From contig NC_045144.1 in assembly GCF_008831285.2 (NCBI RefSeq), forward strand, positions 14,559,858 through 14,623,857: a stretch of 64,000 bases of DNA. Reading direction: 5' to 3'. Positions 55,506 through 64,000 of the stretch are shown piece after piece; the first letter of the stretch is position 1; each line of letters begins with the position of its first letter. A program made the translations under genes and the position numbers. The notes beneath the pieces are model-generated. The model saw nothing but the letters and a program-made list of their open reading frames with translations. It had not been told where the DNA came from and ran no database searches. The stretch comes from Nymphaea colorata (lineage: Eukaryota > Streptophyta > Magnoliopsida > Nymphaeales > Nymphaeaceae).

Positions 55506-58500
55506 AGGAAATCAGGTCACATTCAACTTTTGTGAGAAACCATGTCATGTACCTATATCTTTGTTTCCAAATTACTACAAGAATTAACCATGATTCTAAT
55601 TTAAGAAGACCGAATCAATCGCAAGCCTGTCATGTTTTTCCTCATCTTATTGAAGATGCCAACTAGTTCCAGATTTAAGAGTGATGCATCATTTCACAAA
55701 TTACTTGACTTCCTTTTTGTATAAACCCATCATGTGATGCCAATGGCTTAGTTGAATCAGCAAGGTGACAAGTTTATGTAATAAGAGCATTTGTTCTTCC
55801 TTGTAAATGATTTGGCAGATATCTTGTTCGAGACAAAACATTATTTGTCCCTCAAATGATTTGCAAGTTACTTTATATAAAATAAGTTTGGCATGACAAT
55901 GATGTCTATTTTGAATTTCACTTTGATCTGTTGTTTGGTTAAGGACCAATGCATAAGCACTATCATAATGCCAGGGATGAGTATGGATTTTGCTAGTAGT
56001 TAGCACTTCTCAAAGTAAACAATATCAACACATTGAGATGATGGCTACAAGTAGTGAAAGAACTAGAATGGAGCATCAACATTGATAATTATGGTCCCCA
56101 GTCATAAATGTGATGGAAAAAAGTTGTTAGACTTTTGTTTATTCAAATTCAAATTTTTTTTTATGGTTACTGATGTGAAAAGTACCATTCTTTGTCCTTT
56201 TCCAATTTTGTGAATGATCGCATCAACATTTGGGGACCAACCTCAATAGTTAGTGAGGATAAATATAGTTATTATGTTATTTTATGGATGACTTCTCAAA
56301 GTGCACTTGGGTTTATCTTCTTGCACATAAATATCATATTTTGCAAGCATTCAAATTATGCAAATGGAATACTGATGTTTTTTAAGAAAAATTAAAAGTT
56401 CACTATCATGCAATGGAGGATAATAAAAAGTATAGATTTTTGTGATATATTTAGTCTAGTAGTTAAACTAACCACAAATCAAATGATGTATGCTATCACT
56501 ATATCAAATAAATGAAGGCTTTGATAACTTCATGTGAATAATAGTATCCTTGCATAGGGTTGTAATAGAACAAGTTTATATGGAGCAATCAATAGGATTC
56601 AAAGATTGCAATAGACCAAATCATGTATGTCATTTTTTAAGGCCCATTGAACTTACGAAAGCATTTATTGTCAAAAATTGTGTAGTGCACCACTTGACAA
56701 TAGATTTGCAATGATCACAGTTCATACCTCATCTTTAATCTTAAGGTTTAACTTACTTGACATATAATTATATGTGATGATTTTATGCTGATGACAACTT
56801 TTTGACAAGTGATTTGCAAAATTAAGTCTGAAACCTTATTAGAAGAACTTGGGGTCATTTCTCAATGAAAATCTTAGCAAGCTGAGCATATCTATGCTTT
56901 GTTGACCTTGTAATTTATTCTCTAAGCATATCTATGCTTTGTTGTGTCTGTGCTAGTAACAATTACCTGTTATCATGTTTTTTATTAGAAACACAAACAT
57001 GTTGAGGTTTGCATCTTTGCAAGACTTCTTGTGAAGCATCTTTGTATTTCTTTCATTGACAAATGCACTGTCCCTTCGTTTCCTTAGTCTCATGGCAAAC
57101 TCGAATGTTCTCTGCATGCAGACCATCAAATTTGAGGAGAGATGTTAGGCGATCTATTGTTGAAGGAAACACATAGTGCAAGGCAAATTGATTGGTTTCT
57201 ACAAATGAGGAAACAAAACAAGAAAATAAGGGCATCATGCTGAAGACAAATAATAAAGAGAAGCAACAAAATATTGAAAATAACTACATATCTTGCTATA
57301 AATTCTCTACTAAGACATAATTATTTCCTTTCAAATGCGTGTGCACATGGGTTATTTAAGACAATATAACCATCTCATGAGGATGTCGAGTGGGGGACAG
57401 TCAAGGGGCATGAAAGTTATTTCAAAACCATTTGTGTTTGATCTGTTCTTTACTTCTTGTTTTATTGAAAACAAGGTTCCTTTCTTGAGGTTAGTACTCG
57501 CCTACACAACATAGCTTTGTGTACTCCCCGTCAATCTAGATCCTAGCATGGATGTCAATTGGGTAGTGTAGGCCTGGTTTGCTTGATGATGATTCCCCAC
57601 CCTCTTGTCCCATGGAGTTGGTTTCATCTGTGGATGTTTGTGAGGAGTGGGTTGCCAAAGGTTTTGACAATTCCACCCCATTTTTTGAGGTCTTTCCAGA
57701 CCTTTTGCCATTTTAGAACCATCCTCACTGATTAGTTCATTACATGGGCTTTTATTCTCCCAACATCTAAGCTCCATCTATACCAAATGCTGATTTCTAC
57801 AAGGAAGTCAGCATGGACTGTGTTGACCCCTCTCTCACAGAAGGTCAGCCCTAGGGTGAGGGAGAGGCTACTTAATAAGGAAGACAGTAACTTCAATGGA
57901 AGGTCTGGCAGTGGAAGATGACCTCAGGGCAACGAATGTTAGCTCCCCTGCTCCCTATGACGAGAACTATCAAAGGAATACGGGAAATTCAACTTAAAAA
58001 TATTGTAGGAGTGCAAGCAAGTGAACAAGGTCAGGTGTGATGAGATCAGCTATGCCATATTGTGCACACTTTTTCTTTGCTCTTCCACTTTGTGATGACT
58101 ACTCCACTTGTGTGTACGAATATGAACGGATCAAAATTTGAATCAGATGTATACTTTACCATATCCACTTCATCAAATATCTATGTATTTATATTTAAAT
58201 TTATATTCACATTGGGATGAAGAAAAATTTATAACATATCAAAATCCAAAATCCAAATTCATAATCCAAGTCCGATCTGAATGCAACTTTCAAACTGAAC
58301 TTTCAAACTGAATCCAAACCATATTATAGAGATTGAGTATTAGGATATTTATTTAAAACTATATATCTGAATCCTTAATCGGATATTAATTTTTTTATAT
58401 CTATTTTTTTGTGCTGTTCGGTTGGATCTCAAATCCAGATCAGATTTATGAACAGCCCCACTTGTGCGAAGTATGTAGATTGTTTGACTGGCCTTTTTTC

Positions 58501-58700
58501 TTGACATGCACCAAGGTAAACTTTTGTTTATTTAAGTAATTATTTTTGTGGTTTTGTTACGGTCCTTTGGCAAATGGTAAAGTATATAACTTTCTCCTAA
58601 ATATGGCTAAAAAAAGTGGGCAGATTCATGGAATACCTTCAAAAGTTTTTGGGGTAGATTCATATCACACAAACCGTTTCATTTACCAAACAGAACATTG
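55506..58700. other. Long non-coding stretch, nothing firm recognised
   Basis: About 3.2 kb of AT-rich sequence with stops in all frames. GCATATCTATGCTTTGTTG occurs twice, at 56886 and 56926. 58150-58450 is AT-rich with repeated ATATCTGAATCC-like words reminiscent of a worn transposon end. A 91-codon - strand frame (57502-57777) shows no domain. No RNA gene was seen. Confidence 0.5.
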
Positions 58701-59564
58701 GAGGGCATTTGAATTCTTTGGAACACTAAAGAACGGCTTGCTCTCTCTCCAAACCCTCCAACGAAACCCTCTCGCTCACTCCCAAGTTCTCTTTCTTTCC
58801 CTCTCGAAGAAGCCCCTTCTCCTATGTCTCACCTCTTCTTCAACTGAAGTCAAAGATGGTTTCCCTCTTCTTGGCAGGTATGGACATTCTCTTCTGCACT
58901 CTGAACGAGCCGCAAACCATACCAATATGTACAAAAGTCAAAATAATAGTTGCGTAGGTGTCTGCAAGCCGAACAGTTAGACATACCAAGATCTCCCTTG
59001 CTCAATTTTGTGGTGCATCAAAATCACATGAAAAACAGTAAAATTTCAAAGCATGAGGATGATTTCTCATACTCGGTAGGCCCACCTACAAGGTGTGTGT
59101 AATGATGCAGTTCACATATCAACAACTTTATTCAGTCATCACTGAATATTAGCCCATGTGGCACAATCACGATCGACAGAATGAGAAAGAGAATATCCAT
59201 GCCTGCCAAGAAGAGGGGAACCACCTTCGATTTTAGTTAAAGAAGAGGTAAGACATAAGAGAAGGGGCTTCTTCGAGAGGGAAAGGAAGAGATTTTGGGA
59301 GCGAGTGAGAGGGCTTCGTTAGAAGGTTTGGAGAGAGAGTGAGAAGATTTCGTCCGAGGGTTTGGAGAGAGAGCGAGAGCGTTCCTCGGACGACTGGTTT
59401 ACCAAAGATGCCGCAGGACGGGGTAGGGTTTTATACCCCTCCCCACACCCGTTCTCGTGTCTTGTTTGTCCCATCTGTTACTATGTTTGATGTTTGCGTC
59501 CGCAACACAAAAAATGAAATAGACCGTTTTGTTCCATAGTGTTCCAAAGAATTCAAACGCCCTC
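58701..59564. mobile_element. Foldback/MITE-like element with long inverted arms
   Basis: The left end GAGGGCATTTGAATTCTTTG (58701-58720) is inverted at about 59545-59564 with one mismatch. The arms stay complementary inward for roughly 200-300 bp: both contain TTTGGAACACTA, CTCTCTCCAAACC, GAAGAAGCCCCTTCTC and AAGAAGAGGG..ACC-type blocks in opposite orientation. The right arm has an internal duplication of the TTTGGAGAGAGAG block (59328 and 59359). Total about 864 bp. The frames that span it (58546-58980 on +) are by-products. No transposase was seen, so it would be non-autonomous. Confidence 0.7.
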
Positions 59565-60237
59565 TTAGGGATCCCATCGCTAGTACCTTTATGTGATGTT
59601 CATGTCTTGGTATGGGATCCATTTGTAGTTGGATATATTCTCAATTTTTTTATAATAAAAATTGAGTGCCTACCTTCAACAAGCATTTTACTAGAAACTA
59701 AAAATGTGCTCCCAAACTCTTAAAATAAGAAGGCTGAATTAATGGTTTCGCATGCTGCTGTATGAGCATAGATCTATAAGGATAGAATTGCGGTGATTTG
59801 GGTTTCTCAATATGGATCATTACACATTCTGAATGAAATCCAAGGTCCAGACCTAATAACAAAAAGAAACTCTCAAAAAAGATTCTGAGTTCAAAATCTT
59901 TTATATTGCCGCTCATGGTCAATTTATCACTTATAAGCCTGGTCTTAGTAGACCTTGGGCACCGACATTCCATACCCTCAATGCTCTTCAGACTAATTCC
60001 CACACTACGGCCTGCTTTCTACGTTCATCCTAACATTTTATTTTGAAGAGAAGCACTAATGATTTCAAACGATATAAATGAAGAAAAGCAAGATGCTGAC
60101 GTCAGACAAGAAAACACGCACAATTTTGTAAATAGCTACTGGATAATCTATAATAGAGCTTTTCCAAACTGATCCAACATGGTAGAGAAAGGCATGCAAC
60201 ACCCATTATACACAAGTGTCAACACACACACACACAT

Positions 60238-60275
<38 letters not shown>

Positions 60276-61170
60276 CTGTGTGTTAAAATTCAGAGGCAGT
60301 GTCCAATCATGGCCACCCTATACAATGCATAGATAGTGAGTGATTAAACAGACTGCCCTACGCAATGTATCTGGTAATGTGCTGTCGGAGGCTAGGATTC
60401 TCCCTCCAAATCCAGAAGGAGAACTTCACAAATCCTATAATATATACCATGATCAGCTGTCATGTTGAACACACCTAATCAATCATCTTGCTCCATCGAA
60501 TTGAATTGGTGGAAAATTAAAGCTATCTAATGGAATGTACATTCAAGGCAAAGAGTTATTTGTTAACTATTTTTGAAAAGCATTTAAGAATTTTCTATTT
60601 TTAATTCATTAATGTAATTATTTACAAAGAAATAACATATGTTTGGCTTGTTCACGTCCAATTGAGTTGAACGGCTGAATCAGCTGATTCCCCAAATTAG
60701 TGGCTTGGACTTCCAAAACTAGTTTCCACAAAATCATACGGTACGTGTGCTGCTCGGTGCACGCAAAACACAAATGCTAGAAGAAAAAAGGGAATAGTTT
60801 TGAAATTATTGAAAAAAATGTCCTTTTGAGTCTTTTCACTTTTTTTATTTTTGTTTTTGTCCTTACAAAAAGTTTTTTTTCTATTAAACAGTGTTATGTT
60901 GTCATTAACCATACTGGTGCCCAAAATTTTAATGCCCTAGTATGGCGTACATAACAAGATTCGATTCTTTGGCCTGCCTGTGGAAAACTTTTAGGTACAT
61001 GAGCCAATATCATAATCCTACTAGATAGCACAATTTCATGCAGCTGAGCTTTATATATGTTTCAGCCTACGAGGAAAGTTCCAGGAAGTAGCAACCAACA
61101 AGCATAAAGTTGATGCATAAAGTGGAATAAAAAAATACCATGCCTTTAATTCACTTTAGCACTCCGTGCC
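59565..61170. other. Non-coding with compound microsatellite
   Basis: (CA)n with a (TA)n tail at about 60222-60275. No gene was recognised elsewhere. Confidence 0.55.
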
Positions 61171-61176
61171 TATAAT
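61171..61176 (+). promoter_or_regulatory. Candidate TATA box
   Basis: TATAATAGAGG lies about 30 bp upstream of a plausible transcription start near 61200 and about 100 bp upstream of the candidate start codon at 61273. Confidence 0.35.
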
Positions 61177-61206
61177 AGAGGAAGGAAGGTTGGGAAGATC
61201 AGATAT

Positions 61207-61266
61207 ATGGAGAAGCTTAACAGGATTATCTCCTTCTTCGTAGCTGTTCTTCGTGCATCCAGTTAA
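61207..61266 (+). other. Upstream ORF (19 codons) in a candidate 5' UTR
   Basis: MEKLNRIISFFVAVLRASS followed by TAA, ending six bases before the ATG at 61273. If the downstream exon is real, this uORF would probably lower or regulate its translation. Confidence 0.4.
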
Positions 61267-61272
61267 GCGGAG

Positions 61273-61456
61273 ATGGTCATGGAGATTCGAACCGATTCCC
61301 TGGATTATCGTACCGAGCTTCTCTCGCCTTTGCCCGAGGGCGACAGCACCATAAGCTCGAGGGTACCATCATGGCGTCTCAACTTCAATGATATCTCACT
61401 CCCTGATCACACCAACAATCAGCCCAAGGAGTTCCATCATCGACTACGAAATTTTA
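61273..61456 (+). CDS. Candidate first exon of a host protein-coding gene (unrecognised)
   Basis: ATG at 61273 opens a frame with acidic N-terminus MVMEIRTDSLDYRTELLSPL and a later stretch VPSWRLNFNDISLPDH. At 61457 a strong donor site GTAAGT follows (A|GTAAGT), so the 61 codons before it look like a first exon. Base and codon use are more balanced than in the surrounding AT-rich DNA. No domain was recognised, and no second exon was found before 64000. The gene would need a first intron longer than 2.5 kb, or this is a stranded gene fragment. Confidence 0.4.
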
Positions 61457-61462
61457 GTAAGT

Positions 61463-61755
61463 TTTAGTTCGCTTATGCATTCCCCGTCAGTTCCCGTTAA
61501 ACTATTTTTCAGGTTTACTCTTTAAGGACATCGGTTGAACGAATTAGTCAGTAATCAGATTTGATTAGGAAGACAATGTTTTCAGCCCGTTAACATAACT
61601 CAATCTCCTCTGAAAGAAGAAGAAGAAGGTTTATGCAAGCCCCAAAGTCCAGCCCCCCCAAACGCAGCGCTGCTTATTGTTGGCCATTTTATGTTGAGGG
61701 AAAGGTTTCGTTTGCCAGAATTTCATACTGTTTTTTTGGCTAGGACTCACAGCGA

Positions 61756-61793
<38 letters not shown>

Positions 61794-64000
61794 CAAACTA
61801 CTTACATGAGTTTACAAAATCAGACTACTTAAAATGCACGCCACATATGCTGTTTGATTCAATCTGACCTCATAATATGCAGATGTGAATTTTAAGAGTA
61901 ATTTGCTAAGAACATATATGAAGTTAATTGATCTCTTGTTTTTTATTGGTTTTTGACCCATTAAAAAAATAAATTAAGGCTCAAATATATAAGACCAAAA
62001 CTTTGGCTGTTAAAGGCAGTTTTCTCATAAAAACAAGTTGAACCAACTCAAGTTTAGAGAATTCCTAACCAAAACACATTACGAAGTAGAAATCAAGTTT
62101 AAATCATGTTCTGCTTTTGGTCCTTGATGTAAGTCCTGTATTTGGGACATGCCATAGCTACATGGTATATACGGATGGTTCAGTATTAAAAAATAAAATC
62201 TCTACATGATATATACGGATGGTTTTCTATAAAAAAATACAATCTCATGATAATTGTTTTAGCAGAGAAAATATGACTAAGTAAGCAATGTTCTCAAGCT
62301 CAATTGATCCTTCCGAGCAATGGAAAAGCCAACAGCCTACATGTATAACATAGGAACGTAATGGTCGAAAGCAGTTTTTTCAAGCCAGACTGCTCCACCT
62401 AGGCCATAGGTCAATAAAGAAAGACAACAATTAATACGTGGTCTGTTAAGTTAGATTAGGTAAGAATATAATAACCGGAGAGAGAGAGAGGGAGAGAGAT
62501 AGAAAGGTATAAAGAGAGAAATGTGCTCATGCAGTAGCTTATATAATGCGAAAAATTCTTCACTATAACAATAATAATATTATTATTAGTAATATTAATA
62601 ATAGTATAGGTGGCATCACGTGGTAGACGCACTGAATGGTGGGTTTGGTGCAACAAATGGGGACGTGATTAGGTAATTCCACCCTCTGTGGTGCTGAGGA
62701 CAAATTCTGTGACCTCACTCTCAATATGAGGTACTAAATGAGATCAGCTTTCATTATATTACATGTTGCACATATTATAGCAATAATAATGTTTTTTATT
62801 GTAAGTTTATTACTATTATATTGAAATCCTCTTTTCTGAGATAAACCACAACAGACGGACTGAAAAATCATGTTCTAATTTCTTTGAAAGTAACAAGCTT
62901 TAGATAATCCTTGAGGGGTTAGTACAAGGGACTATTTATTTCAACCTCTTAAAACGTCAATTTTTCAACCTCTTAAAACGTCAATTTCCTGTGTTACAAA
63001 AGGTGAAATATTAATATATAAGTTGAAGTATAGGGAGGCATCACTCGGCATCAAAAGTAGGTCCGATACTTATGAGAATGAAAGAAAAAGTGGTTGTTTC
63101 GGCCCGCTTGTTAAATGTTAGGATGAAATATTTTTTTGCTTATCCAACAACTACCATTAGATAGTGTGCAGTACGTACTAAAAGAAAGCCTGTAGCCAGT
63201 TACGAGAGGGAAATTAAACTCTCGAACAAACTCTCTATAGCCTCAGCTTAATTTATCATAATTAATTATTTTCTCCTTAATTTCTCACAATTAATTACTT
63301 TCTCCTTGTAGGGATTGGTTGTCAACTCTGTTGGCGTGGTTTATGCGGTTTAGTACTTTCACCGGACACGTGTACAAATTTATTTTTATTCATTAGTTCT
63401 TTATGAAACTATATATATTTAATGACTAAATTCAAATTAGGCATCATCTTGCACTATTGTTCCCCTTTATACGTAAGAGTCGGACCCAATTTGGTCTGTT
63501 CTTTTCTATCCAATTACCGAGTAATTGGGCATGTTTAGGGTTGTTTGACAAAAGTGTTTCAGCTCTAAAAAATGAGGCAGATTTATGGGGACACTAGAAC
63601 TATTGTTCCATGAACCTGCTCCATTTTTTGGGACAGATTAATGACATTTTTTGGGACAGATTAATGAGATACTTAGAAGATGTCTTGATAAGATGTCTCT
63701 GCTGCTCTACCAAACTATTCGGTGGGTTAGATATATAACATAGAGAGGCTTTTGAAAGGATCTCACCTCTATAAAAGTGAAGAAGAAAGAAAAAAAGAAA
63801 GCCGAGCTCCTAACTAGCTAGTGCTGCACGAAGACATATATAATTTTCATTTTATTGGGGAGTTCCAGACCAACAATTCTACTGCAAGGAGGGTTATCAT
63901 TAAAATCGGCTTCAATCAGCGCATTCGAATGGTGCATGCAACAGTGAACCCGCATACCACCCGATTCAATGGTGCCACTTGTTATTTTTTAGTTTTGTTT
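61463..64000. other. Non-coding with short tandem repeats
   Basis: If the exon above is real this is its intron or beyond. It holds (TA)n-(CA)n at about 61758-61792, an imperfect 53-bp duplication around ATATATACGGATGGTT (62159-62247), and a GA-rich run (62477-62516). It also has a 24-bp tandem duplication (62941-62988) and a 23-bp tandem duplication (63622-63667). No coding exon was recognised. Confidence 0.55.

Noticed and set aside
57502-57777. 91-codon - strand frame
   Set aside because: No domain, no flanking exons or splice sites of note; length expected by chance.
58546-58980. 144-codon + strand frame as a host gene
   Set aside because: Most of it lies in the left arm of the foldback element and its content repeats in inverted form at 59.2-59.6 kb.

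Overview
The window looks like repeat-rich nuclear DNA of a flowering plant. It is AT-rich and built almost entirely of nested plant LTR retrotransposons, with a hAT DNA transposon, an L1-type LINE fragment, a foldback/MITE-like element and many microsatellites. No bacterial, viral or organellar genes were seen. The only candidate for an ordinary host gene is a short first exon, with a 5' UTR and an upstream ORF, near 61.2-61.5 kb. Between 48.4 and 51.4 kb there are also exon-like relics of an unrecognised gene.

Layout. (1) 1-8715 is the pol region of an old, heavily mutated Ty3/gypsy element of Tat type on the + strand. It is split by a complete but degenerate Ty1/copia element on the - strand (558-5979, TSD AGTTA). 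(2) 8716-47050 is a - strand Tat-type Ty3/gypsy domain with very long LTRs (about 3.8 kb). Its coding order is plant-mobile-domain (PMD) ORF, gag, protease, G-patch-like segment, RT, RNase H, archaeal-type RNase H, integrase. In + coordinates it reads: partial internal region, LTR A, internal region, LTR B, a gap of exactly 100 N, partial PMD ORF, LTR C, internal region, LTR D. (3) 47051-47595 is the far end of the old + strand gypsy: 3' UTR, polypurine tract and the start of its 3' LTR. The - strand element therefore sits inside a relative in opposite orientation. (4) 47596-50655 is a hAT element. (5) 50656-64000 is mostly non-coding, with small transposon relics, simple repeats and the candidate exon.

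The most important observation concerns assembly. 10315-28632 and 28733-47044 are colinear along their whole length (18,318 versus about 18,312 bp), meet at the 100-N gap, and share the same private nonsense mutations in the same order. The simplest reading is that two overlapping contig ends were not merged. The real locus would then hold one full-length Tat element plus one truncated tandem partner sharing LTR A. Many single-base homopolymer differences lie toward each contig end, so several frameshifts in the - strand element may be consensus errors.

Biologically, the notable feature is the PMD protein gene carried between the primer-binding site and gag, apparently alive until recently: two copies have the same 1212-nt length and each has one different stop codon. 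I found no evidence of a wholly new biological system.
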